NCBI GenBank assembly: GCA_032209605.1
Contig: JASFXZ010000001.1
Span: 38,134,619 to 38,198,618, forward strand
Direction of reading: 5' to 3'
Origin: Mactromeris polynyma
Taxonomy: Eukaryota > Mollusca > Bivalvia > Venerida > Mactridae
Length of the DNA: 64,000 nt
The notes beneath the pieces were generated by a model, which was not told the DNA's origin, did not search any database, and saw only the letters and a list, made by a program, of their open reading frames with translations. Each line of letters opens with the position of its first letter. Positions within the stretch are counted from its first letter, which is position 1. Below, piece by piece: positions 39,901-49,163 of this stretch. The position numbers were made by a program, and so were the translations under genes.

Positions 39901-41848
39901 ACCGCAGACTGGAGCTAAAATGTTTACAGTTAGTTGGTTATGGTTAATACATTGTTTGTTTGTTTGTTTCATCGGGTTTAACGCCGTTTCGCAACGATAT
40001 TTCAGTTATATACGGCGGCCGGTTCACCTAACCAGTTCTTCCTGGACTGAATTCTTACCAGTACTAACTTACCCTTCCACAAGGAGCCGGCAACTTCTCA
40101 CATTTTTGTCAAATTTTCATGGAAGGGTATGACCTGCCGCGACTGGGAATCGAACTGGTTAATACACGGTACAAATAAAGTGAAACCTCACTTAAAGAAC
40201 GTCTCAATAATAACACCACCTCAAAATTAAACACACTATTTTCAAGTTCATTTTTAATGTTTTGCTCTTTATTCAACCTCAATATTTAGTCCACCTCAAT
40301 AAGAAGACCAGTGTTCAAGGGTCCCATTTTAGGGTGGTCTTATTATTGTGGTTTTACTGTTCACGCATAACAAGGCTGTGCGGTAGACTAACAAAATACC
40401 ATACAGTGGAAAATAATGTTACAATACTGAAGTAATATACGCAATGTATTTTATCAATTTGGACAGGTTATTTAATTTTTGTGGTTCTGCATCATTCATT
40501 ATATAATGAAAAGTATGAATATTCTTACTATATATCTTAATCATTGGAAGTAAACGTTTTCAAATATCAGAAAAATAAGTAGAATCTACAGTCGAATATA
40601 CATGTAGATGTATAGTGAAATTCATCGCCAATTTCAATCAGATTACAGATATTACATTTTCTCAAATTTCGATTGTTTTGCCAGAAAAGTGTTTTATTGG
40701 TAAATGGTGATTAAATTCACGAAATTTATAAAAATATCTTAGCATTATATTTCATCAGAATACTTAAAAAGGGCTCATAGCGGTGAAAATAAATGCAACA
40801 GACCAAGTTAAATTCGGACAATGATATGGTATGTGATCACAAAGCTTGCGATGGGTCTCCGTTCTGTAATCTATTTTTTGTTTTAATGATCTCAACTTGA
40901 ATGTGTTAAGATGTGTTAAAACGACGCCATGATGTGCAAGGTAATTTTGAAGGCACTGCGGTTAAAAGGGGCTCACTGAATATTCTATTGCTGTGGTATC
41001 TTTCATAATGAAGCTCAAGCACTATGTGATCGTAGCGTTAAACATGCTGTGGAAGTCTATGGCGTCTTATTGTTGGTAAAGTATCAAATTATTACTCAGA
41101 CTTACGACAATCGTGTTCATCAGCGCCATTAGTGCAGTCTTTTTCGCCGTTGCAAACTTTAAATGCAGGAATACACTCCGAATTTCCAGATTTCCCTCCC
41201 GAATGACACATAAATTTCGAGTCACAGTCGTCCACATCTAAAATAAAACCTCATTTTGAAACAATACATGTATGGATATCATTTAGAATTTAATTTCCAC
41301 AGAATTATGTTGCGCATGCATATATTATTGCGTGAAATAATGAATGTCGGTTATTATAAATTATTTGAAATAAAAATTGCCCATTTTCAATTAAAATTGT
41401 TTCAATTGTTGCAGTTAGTATTATGTACAATGTATATTAATGAGACTTAAATAAATAAATATTCAAATGTTGTTTGTCTGTATATTGTTTCCACATACAA
41501 AAAAAATAATTACAAAGTCACATGTCATCAGTTCTTTGGGGTTATAACAGATGCACATACATTATTTGTGAATATAAATATAAATGAAATGATGCCATGA
41601 AAAACTTTATGATTGTCTTGGCCCTCACTGCGTACACTATGTTTGGTTTCTCAGTAAATGGATTTGTGAAATTATTTTTTAAAAATATTTAAGAAAAAAA
41701 TCCCTTTACCCGCTTCGGGTTTTGACAAGTGTCGGTAAATGTCTTGCTTCATATATTTCTGATTTTGAAACACGTCATAAACTGGTGGATGCGCATGACT
41801 TATCTGGCACATGGCTGCCATCACCAAAATACAAATTGAACACAGCAT
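36939..41848 (-). CDS. Secreted five-module LDLa protein with Arg-rich C-terminus (paralogue A)
   Basis: Six coding exons in transcript order: 41710-41848, 41106-41237, 39804-39914, 39005-39121, 38380-38502, 36939-37099. Every coding intron is phase 1 and the model closes to 260 aa. Exon 1 encodes a signal peptide (MLCSICILVMAAMCQISHA, residues 1-19) and a short linker. Each following exon encodes one LDL-receptor class A module with its cysteines and the calcium-site signature (for example CDGVNHCPMGDDETRC, CDEIPDCPLGDDE). Module 2 is compact, with only three residues between Cys3 and Cys4. Modules 4 and 5 each have an extra Cys just before the module (CSC, CMC). The protein ends ICARWWRRRRRG. 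There is no membrane segment, so it should be secreted; no EGF, beta-propeller or other partner domain is present, unlike true LDL receptors. LDLa modules bind calcium and protein or lipoprotein ligands; the ligand here is unknown. An AG acceptor abuts the start codon, so a non-coding first exon is likely (strong donor candidates at 44258 and 43412). Confidence 0.9.
37220..37990. repeat. 42 bp minisatellite, about 18 copies
   Basis: The unit includes GGGGGTACGCACAGGGAGG and ATAATACTACATCAAACAAA. The first three copies are diverged, the rest nearly identical. It lies in the last intron of LDLa paralogue A, about 120 bases from the terminal exon. Several frames on both strands stay open only because 42 is divisible by 3. 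Confidence 0.92.
38815..38950 (-). mobile_element. Minus-strand tRNA-derived SINE
   Basis: GGGATTCGATCCCAGCC is a reversed B box and GACGCTCTAGACCACC a reversed A box; GACTGCTTCCTGCG is the reversed GAAGCAGT tail. It lies in intron 4 of LDLa paralogue A. Confidence 0.55.
39957..40160. mobile_element. SINE-like repeat (GGTTTAACGCCGTTT)
   Basis: CGGGTTTAACGCCGTTTCGC is followed by ATTTCAGTTATATACGGCGG and ends GGGAATCGAACTGG. A relative with AGGTTTAACGCCATTTTGG lies at about 33116-33240. Confidence 0.5.
40175..40361. mobile_element. Family C hairpin MITE, copy 3
   Basis: In intron 2 of LDLa paralogue A. The AAGTGAAACCTCA end pairs with TGTGGTTTTACTGT. It has the same interior CTCTTTATTCAACCTCAA segment as the other copies and lies directly beside a SINE (39957-40160). 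Confidence 0.7.
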
Positions 41849-41975
41849 CTGAAATATTTCATAATAGGGGATTTTATGGACATTTAAATCTACATTAATC
41901 GAACGCCTGACACCTGTAATGAAGAATTAATAAGTAAAGGCAACGTGTTTATTTGTTATTGTCTTGCCCCTTTTT

Positions 41976-42086
41976 ATACGGGACCAGACTTCTTTTTCTG
42001 GAATGGAAATGGCCTACTCGAAACCATATATAACTCGAAATAAAAAATCGAAACCGATGAATTCAAATGAACGAGGTCCGACTGCA
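41976..42086. mobile_element. Family B MITE, truncated copy
   Basis: Keeps the right end ACGAGGTCCGACTGCA and the CTCGAAACCATATATAACTC interior but has only a short piece of the left half. It is about 125 bp from copy 2, near the start of LDLa paralogue A. Confidence 0.6.
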
Positions 42087-42212
42087 TTAATAAAACATTA
42101 ACATAACATAACATGGCACACAAATTAAGCTTATACATGTATCATGGTTCAGAATTAAAAATACCCCAAAACTGTTGTCAGTTCCAAAGACTGTGAAAAG
42201 TGTGCATGGATG

Positions 42213-42394
42213 TACAGTTTGACCACGTTCATTCGAATTAATCGGGTCCGAAATTTTATTTAGAATAATACTTGGTTTCGAATAGTAAATTTCAATTCGA
42301 CATGTCTAAGAAGATACATCGGGACCAGATATTTATTTCGGATTATACCAAGTATTCGGATAAAAGGTTGCCGAATAGACGAGGTCCGACTGTA
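42213..42394. mobile_element. Family B hairpin MITE, copy 2
   Basis: Runs from TACAGTTTGACCACGTTCAT to ACGAGGTCCGACTGTA. It shares the interior CGGGACCAGATATTTATT segment with copy 1 and sits between the two divergent LDLa genes. Confidence 0.8.
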
Positions 42395-42504
42395 CGTAGC
42401 TTTAAAACATGTCTACAAGTATAAAAGGGAATATTTTACAAATAAAAAAAAAATATTTTGAAGCGGAAAATGTCGGCCATTTACAAAATGCCAGCTGGTC
42501 ACAA

Positions 42505-42657
42505 AATAGTGAATCTTTTCCATTTGCTGCTTGAAATATTTTGATAACATAGCTTATGTGCTTTTAAATTTTATTCATTCAGTGTTATTCCAATTGCTGC
42601 TTGAAATATTTTGATAACAGTGCTTATGTGCTTTTAAATTTTATTCATTCGGTGTTA
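42505..42657. repeat. ~76 bp tandem duplication
   Basis: TGCTGCTTGAAATATTTTGA and GCTTATGTGCTTTTAAATTT and TATTCATTC recur once with a few substitutions. It lies upstream of LDLa paralogue A. Confidence 0.85.
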
Positions 42658-42834
42658 AAGTCAGGTAAGCTTTTCATAATTTTAACAATCATTTTGAACG
42701 CCTCTTATTTTTTTAAATACACATTTACAATAATTATAATTGTAATATGACTGTTGGAAATATTTACGCATTTTTCTTACTTTTGCGACTTTGTGTGAAA
42801 TACGTATAGGCCATGTCTAAAATGCGTAACTTCT

Positions 42835-43000
42835 GGAGGCGCAGGGTTGAGGGGAAGAGCGTCAGTTTGATCACGAACTACACAATCCCTTAATCTGGCG
42901 CGAGTACTGGTTAGTAGCCAGGAAGTAGTCAGCGAGACTGATTAGTATAACTTGTTGTAATAACTTGTTTCACAATCGATGTAAAAATAAGTAAGTTTGA
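42835..43000 (+). mobile_element. SINE of the GAAGTAGTC-tail family
   Basis: GGGTTGAGGGGAAGAGCGTC and GCCAGGAAGTAGTCAGCGAG followed by TTTCACAATCGATGTAAAA match the tail of the copy at 56045. It lies between the LDLa genes. Confidence 0.5.
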
Positions 43001-43869
43001 AATTTAGCTTAAATATAATGTCTGTCCCATCTCAACGTAACACATTTGAATTGGCTTCTTCCAGTGTTGCTGCTACAAACATCTTCAATACGAATAATTG
43101 CAATGCACGGACTTGTAAAAAACTTGTAAAATACCCTGCATTTTAAAAAACTTGATTCTTTAAAAATTAAAGATATTACAAACTTGATTAGTTTCGACAA
43201 ATACTGAGGAATCCATTTTTTAGTGTATTCTTTGATAGTAGATAATTATGTATTAATGTTTAAACTATATGAAATATACTTTTAATGTTTGTTCACGTAG
43301 AAAATGAACAAAAATATGAGCAAAGTAGTACAAACAAGAATTATATTATAGTATATCAATTGAGTAGTTTGATGTATACATACGAAATACTAGAAATACA
43401 TTGACGTACACTTACTGTGTCCCCGATCTTCGTGGTAATGTCCACGTAAGTTTGCTGATAATGTTCGAAGATTATTAACACTTTCAAAAATAGTGATTTT
43501 AAACAAAATCAATACACATTTTAAATATCTTAAAAATAACGATATGGTCTGGGGCTATGATATACAAATACAAGGAAGTGAAACAAGCTCACAGCACGGA
43601 AATGATTTGTATTTTCAATATCAAATAAATTGCTCCGAGCATGACCGTCAGCATTCATGTTTATACCAATAACATTTATTTTTGTTAAAACAAAGTTTTA
43701 AACATACGTCGTTACGTCTTGGTGTGAGTTTCTTCATCCGTACAGAATAACAGTAAGCGTTTCGTATTTTTGATACTTTATAACTAATACATGTACATAT
43801 TTTACCGTGTATACGCGTAATTATACTTCCATTACATGTTATTACAGAGGCAATAGTGTTAATAGAAAG

Positions 43870-44130
43870 CGCGTCAGGTTAGTTCAGATGGTAAATCACC
43901 TGTCACCCGGGCGATCCGGGTTCGATTTCTGAGCAGAACAGGTGATGTCCTTCCGGGACATTTGGCTATGTTCATTGGTCCACCTCTGATACAAGTGTGG
44001 AAGGTGTACGCTACTTGTGGACAGGCAAGTCAATACTGGTTGATAATTTATTCCACTAGTTGGTAACCAGAAACACTGGTTAAGTGAACTGACAGACGAG
44101 TATTACTGAAATACTGTTGGAAAACAACGA
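43870..44130 (+). mobile_element. tRNA-derived SINE
   Basis: An A-box-like TTAGTTCAGATGG and a B-box GGTTCGATTTC (43919-43929) are spaced as in a tRNA-derived pol III promoter. They are followed by an unrelated body ending near CTGTTGGAAAACAACGACG. It lies upstream of LDLa paralogue B. It lacks a matching acceptor stem, so it is not a tRNA gene. Confidence 0.65.
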
Positions 44131-44490
44131 CGACAGTCTCGAACACAACACACAGTAGAAGTTGCGGGCGAATCAGGAAACGTAGCATTCATTAACACAC
44201 TGATATTGTTGATAGTGATCCATATGCTTTGGATTTTCAAAATGGAATAATTTACTTACCACGATACAGACGGTAAAGATAGGATACTTGAAACATGTAG
44301 TATATTGCCTTGGTGTATTGCCGGCTGACCTAGCGACCTAGCCTGGGACTGTATGTTTGGACCACTGAAGGCATGGTCAAGATCGTTGCAACTAAAAAAC
44401 AGTTCCCGGTCAGCTCGGATTAGTAGGCGCCTGAAAACGTTAAGCATTAACACTCCTGTGATCATTTTCTTTATCATAATTTCAGGTCAT

Positions 44491-47400
44491 ATGATGACGC
44501 CACGTGGTGCTTTACTCATTGTACTGTGTACAAGCGTGGTGACTTCACAGTCATTTCACGGACACCCAAAAAGGGCAATGAAGAAAGCTGGCGCTCATCC
44601 AAAGCCTATGAGTATGTGACATTTTTTGTAAAGTGGAACATTTTATCATCTCTTGTGTATTGATAGCATGGATATCGGACAACTCTTTAGACTAGTATCT
44701 CAGTCTCTATGTGCACCGGCCCCCATTTTCTTACGTAGGATTGACTGATGGCAAAATGAATTTGTAAATGTAACTATAATTGTTCTAATTGCAATCACAT
44801 AGCTTGTTTTAATTTAGCTAAACTTCAATAATACGATCACTGTGGGTTTTGGTTTTAGGTGCGAGGTGGTCGTAATATCGAGTTAAAATATGGAAGAATA
44901 ATTAAAACTGGTCTATGACAATACGGTCTAAATAATGCGGTGGTCTTCATTTCCATTTGGTCTTAAAATGAGGTGTATAATTTGTAGACCGGGGTTGTAT
45001 TCACGAAACATCTTAAGGTTAGGATTTTCCTTAAAAGTAATATTTCCCTTAATATCCACAATATTTTCCATAAATACTAAGAAAACACTTTTTAAAAGCG
45101 TTTTTCACTTAATCTCTTATCTTATGATTTTCGTTATACATATGCCATTTTTCCGTAAATATGAGGTAGCGTCCATTTTCCTTAGATGCCATTAATATTT
45201 TCCTTAAGTTAAGACTTTCTATTGCTAAAGAAATCCTTGATTGGCATTGATGAAAACTTAACGTTTACGGCTTTCCTCATCTTTAACTAAAGACAAAGAA
45301 AATAAGGATAAGGACAGACTTAATGTTAACCTTAAGATGTTTCGTGAATACCACCCCAGATGAATGAGACTGTACTTAATATGTATCACATACATATCAT
45401 AAATTTACAATCGTTTATCGACAAACCGACGTTACGTTCGTAAAACAGCGATTGTAAAGGAGTTTTGTATCAAACAAGAAAACTCTTTCACGTCATCCAA
45501 GCAACATGGGATACATTACATTATATCATTATGTGAATTATATTGCTCTTTATTTTCAAGGCGAATGTGACGGTAAATTTATGTGCCACTCGCGCCTGTC
45601 TAAACCAGAGTGCATTGACATTCAGTATGTGTGTGATGGTACGCCACATTGTACTAACGGCACCGACGAAAAAGACTGCAAAGGTACGAAATGTTTGTAC
45701 ATGTATTAAAATGCTCCATAATAGCATTTTTAAACAGATCCTGCGGATGTTCAAATAACTTACTACATTTGTACTTATAATTAGATACAGTCGGACCTCG
45801 TTTATTCGACAACCTTATATCCGAATATTGTGTATCACCCGAATTAAACATCAGGTCCCGATGTATCTTCTTAGGCACACCTAAGTCGAATTGAAATGGG
45901 CTATTCGAAACCATATATTATTCGAGATAAGATTTCGGACCCGACGATTTCGAATAAACGAAGTCCGACTGTTATTTAATCCAATAGACATTCCTTTTAC
46001 TTTCACCGAGCTACTGATATCTATATGATGATAATATTATCCGGAAACGGAAGTCAATGAATAGATAAAGCACATGACTCACATGTCGTCTCAGCAATGC
46101 ATACCATGGTGATTTAAGCGCATGTTAATCATATACAATGCCAGAAGTCATGCGTGCATCTCTAGATAAAATTGTCTATGTTTCTAGCGCCATGTACATG
46201 TCTCTAGATAAAATAAATCCATGTTTCCAGGCGTCATGTTTGTACCTCGAGGTAAAACGATCTATGTTTCCATCCGCCATATCTGTAAATAAAATGACCT
46301 GTGTCTCCATGCGTCATGTACATGTCTCTAGATAAAATAATCAATGTTTTCAGGCGTCATGTACATGTCTCTAGATAAAATAATCAATGTTTTCAGGCGT
46401 CATGTCTCTAGATAAAATAATCAATGTTTTCAGGCGTCATGTACATGTCTATAGATAAAATAATCAATGTTTTCAGGTGTCATGTTTGTACCTCGAGACA
46501 AAATGATTTATATTTCCAGGCGTCATGTACGTGTCTCTGAACAAAAAGAACCATATATATAGATACAAAAAAATCCACACACCGTTTTAGTAAAATTATC
46601 TGTACATGTATTTAGTAAATTCCAGTGGTCATGTGTCTGTCTCTCTAGATTAAACCTTTCTAAATTTGTATTGGCGTGTACTTCTAGATAAAATATTTTT
46701 TATTTCTAGGCGCCATATGTCAGTCTCTAAATAAAACTCTTTGTAATGACAAGCAATCGTGCGCTAAATTGTGTGACGGTTACAAGGAATGTGACGGAGG
46801 AGAAGATGAACGATGGTGCAGTAAGTGTTATAGTATTCATACCATACGGCAAAGTAATAATCTAATATATATACAAGTTCCATTACATCTTAACAGTCGA
46901 TCATTCAAACCTGTATTATTTCATATTGAATAACTGGATTTAGCATACATAGCACTATCTCTCCAGTGCAACATCTTTTCGGGGGATACAACTTTTTGCT
47001 GTTGATGAGAGGTTGTTTTAGAGTGTTTAAATGGAAAGAAAATTGTTACTTGGGGAAAAACTGATATTGTTATTGCAGAGAGATTGTTGCTCAAATGTGG
47101 GCCACTCTGGAAAGGTTGCGATGTGTATATCGAACCATACATTGTAAAATCGGTTATAAACTGACTCAAGAATATGCGTGATTTAAGCCTTATTTAACGA
47201 TATATGCTGTAACATAATGCCATTCTTCTTAAATTTCAGACACAAACTGCCAACCAGGTCAATTCCAGTGCGCTGACGGCAAATGTTTAAGTCTTGGTCT
47301 GGTATGTGATGGACAGTCGGATTGTTCAGCGAATGATGACGAAATAGGTTGTTGTAAGTCAAGTTTTAATTTATTAATGACTGTGGTAATATACAGTTTT

Positions 47401-49049
47401 TGTACGATAACCAAAAACATGTACTGCAAAGAGGCACTGTGATGCCATAGCAATGTTTTGTTTGGAAATGAACAAAGGTAAATATCTGATATAAATCCGA
47501 AGATGGGCTTCAAACTGTTTCCGGGTGTACACTTTTGCTTACTTATATCTTGACTTTGAAGCAGATTATCATATGTAAAACACGCCAGATTAAGAGATTG
47601 ATATGCTGTAGTTCAATGACTGGCGACCATCATAGCGGACATGTGTTTCAATATGGAACGTCATTCAGCACTTATATAGCAATGGTTTGAAGCTCTTATT
47701 CTCATCTGACTACAGTTGTCCTTCATAGATAATTTGTGATAAATTTAGCGTGGGCCAATTATTTAATTGATACGAAAATATCCATGCATGCGAGATAAAA
47801 ATTGCATAAGCATGTTTCGGTTGGCCAATCTGGGTATTGCAACTTTAATTAAGGATGTTAATGTCATGTTTTAAATATTCTCAAAGTGTGCGACTGATGT
47901 AATGTTTACGATGTGACCATTTCTTTCAATTTTTCTTTGTCTTGAAACTTCTTTGTCTACGGTCATGTTTTAAATATTCTCAAAGTGTGCGACTGATGTA
48001 ATGTTTACGATGTGACCATTTCTTTCAATTTTTCTTTGTCTTGAAACTTCTTTGTCTACGGTCATGTTTTAAATATTCTCAAAGTGTGCGACTGAGTGAA
48101 AAGAACGTTATTTACTTCCAGCAAAGAGATGCAAATGTGGCTCTGGACATTACCTGTGTGCTGATGGTAAAACTTGCCTTTCAGCTGGACATGTGTGCAA
48201 CAACATACCCGAGTGTCCTGCTGGAGATGATGAGCAATCATGCAGTAAGTAAAATCCTGAATCGTTACATTATAACAAGTAGAAATATTGATGGAGATAT
48301 TGACATAACAGCATACAGTAAAACCTCAATAATAAGAACACCCTTGGGACCCTTGAAAACTGGTCTTAATATTGAGGTTGAATAAAGAGCAAAACAGTGA
48401 GAATGGACTTTAAAATTGTGTTCTTAATTTTGAGGTTGTCTTTAGGTGAGGTTTTACTGTATAATTAGGCGTAGCACACTGGTGTCAGAGTAGCGAACCA
48501 CAATAAGAAAACCTTTGACCTTGTTTTTCAGTCTTGTACAATATTGTACCATAGCTGCTATTTTCATTTTTTATAGAAATAGACTATAGATTATAGACAG
48601 CAAACATCCAAATGTATATTTTGTTGTACAATAGTAGTAGGTTAAAGATTGCATGTAATTACATGAATCTACTTAGATCACGTCATAAAGCAATTGAATT
48701 TTGTTTGTGAGTATCTTCCAGTCTCATTAATCATTGTTCGTCCCTTGCAAATGTTGAATTATAAAATAATTTATGATTACTCATTGTCCATATTGTAATT
48801 TCAGGTGCAGGGTGCAAGTGTGGGCCGGGAGAGTATTTGTGTAAAGGGGGCAAGAATTGCATCAAACAGGACCAGCTGTGTGATACTGCCATTCTTGCAG
48901 CATGGAGGTACAACCTTCGTGTCGATATAGGACAGCATTACATTAGCAATTATTTGATACCTCGACGAGACTGCCCAGAAAATGATGATGAACATCCCGA
49001 GCAATGTTTCAACACAATAAGGAGACGCCGCAGACCTAGGCTTCCATAA
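44491..49049 (+). CDS. Secreted five-module LDLa protein with Arg-rich C-terminus (paralogue B)
   Basis: Six coding exons: 44491-44611, 45561-45683, 46710-46820, 47240-47353, 48122-48244, 48805-49049. All introns are phase 1; the model closes to 278 aa. Residues 1-20 (MMTPRGALLIVLCTSVVTSQ) form a signal peptide, followed by a His/Lys/Pro linker. Modules 1-5 occupy one exon each, with calcium-site signatures such as CDGTPHCTNGTDEKDC and CNNIPECPAGDDEQSC. Module 2 is compact and modules 4-5 have the extra CxC cysteine, as in paralogue A. Module 5 contains a 25-residue insertion (residues 228-252) between CDTAI and DCPENDDE that paralogue A lacks. The C-terminus is CFNTIRRRRRPRLP. There is no membrane segment. 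The frame is open upstream to 44353, but the acceptor at 44485 and the signal peptide favour the start at 44491 (two adjacent ATGs). The function is unknown; LDLa modules imply extracellular calcium-dependent ligand binding. Confidence 0.9.
44838..44962. mobile_element. Diverged family C-like remnant
   Basis: Contains GGTTTTAGGTGCGAGGTGG and an inverted ATGCGGTGGTCTTCA segment resembling the arms of family C, in intron 1 of LDLa paralogue B. Weak match. Confidence 0.3.
44991..45357. mobile_element. Foldback element with long inverted ends (TTCACGAAACATCTTAAG)
   Basis: The outer 27 bases at 44991 and the reverse complement of those ending at 45357 match in 26 of 27 positions, across a 367 bp element in intron 1 of LDLa paralogue B. 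The body is rich in CCTTAA/TTAAGG and can pair internally. A related single end is seen at about 63604. Confidence 0.75.
45786..45972. mobile_element. Family B hairpin MITE, copy 3 (inverted orientation)
   Basis: Runs from TACAGTCGGACCTCG to AAGTCCGACTGT, with the interior AGGTCCCGATGTATCTTCTT complementary to copies 1 and 2. It lies in intron 2 of LDLa paralogue B. Confidence 0.8.
46145..46745. repeat. ~43 bp minisatellite ending in the exon-3 acceptor of LDLa paralogue B
   Basis: About a dozen units with GCGTCATGTACATGTCTCTA, GATAAAATAATCAATG and TTTTCAG (or TTTCCAG, TTTCTAG). The last unit is the real acceptor TTTCTAG followed by the first ~30 bases of exon 3 (GCGCCATATGTCAGTCTCTA then AATAAAA). 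The best-conserved units are 46311-46480. Confidence 0.8.
47863..48095. repeat. 99 bp tandem repeat, 2.3 copies
   Basis: Units start GTCATGTTTTAAATATTCTC at 47863, 47962 and 48061; the third is cut after GTGTGCGACTGA. The first two copies are essentially identical, implying a recent duplication. The array ends 26 bases before exon 5 of LDLa paralogue B. Confidence 0.9.
48314..48461. mobile_element. Family C hairpin MITE, copy 4 (shorter)
   Basis: In intron 5 of LDLa paralogue B. Ends TACAGTAAAACCTCA and GAGGTTTTACTGTA are near-perfect inverted complements. At 148 bp it lacks about 35 bp of the interior of other copies. TA flanks both ends. Confidence 0.8.
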
Positions 49050-49157
49050 AAAGGATTCCACTGCAGATTGATTTAAATGATCGTTTTTCTGTCCTTGTCA
49101 GTCAAATTTGACAATTCAAGAAGCATCTTAAAAGCAGACTTAGTTGTAATATGGATG

Positions 49158-49163
49158 AATAAA
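49158..49163 (+). terminator. Putative polyadenylation signal of LDLa paralogue B
   Basis: AATAAA about 110 bases after the stop codon at 49049, followed by T-rich sequence (TGTTCTGTCTG, TTTGTTTTG). Good position for a 3' end. Confidence 0.6.

Larger units (their letters stand above)
41849..44490. promoter_or_regulatory. Shared divergent upstream region of the two LDLa genes
   Basis: The 2.6 kb between the start codons of the head-to-head LDLa genes must contain both promoters and probably short non-coding first exons. Both coding starts sit just after a splice-acceptor sequence (TTTCAG directly before ATG at 41848 on minus; TTTCAG ending at 44485 on plus). On the minus strand a strong donor, GTG|GTAAGTAA, lies at 44258 and another, ACA|GTAAGTG, at 43412. 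The region also holds family B hairpins (41976-42086, 42213-42394), a 76 bp tandem duplication and two SINE copies (about 42835-43000 and 43870-44130). No unambiguous TATA box or initiator could be fixed. Confidence 0.4.

Noticed and set aside
43870..43935. Functional tRNA gene
   Set aside because: The A and B boxes are present but there is no acceptor stem or anticodon arm that pairs, and a SINE body follows.
45654..45914. 86-residue minus-strand ORF
   Set aside because: It runs through a family B hairpin and the antisense of LDLa exon 2.
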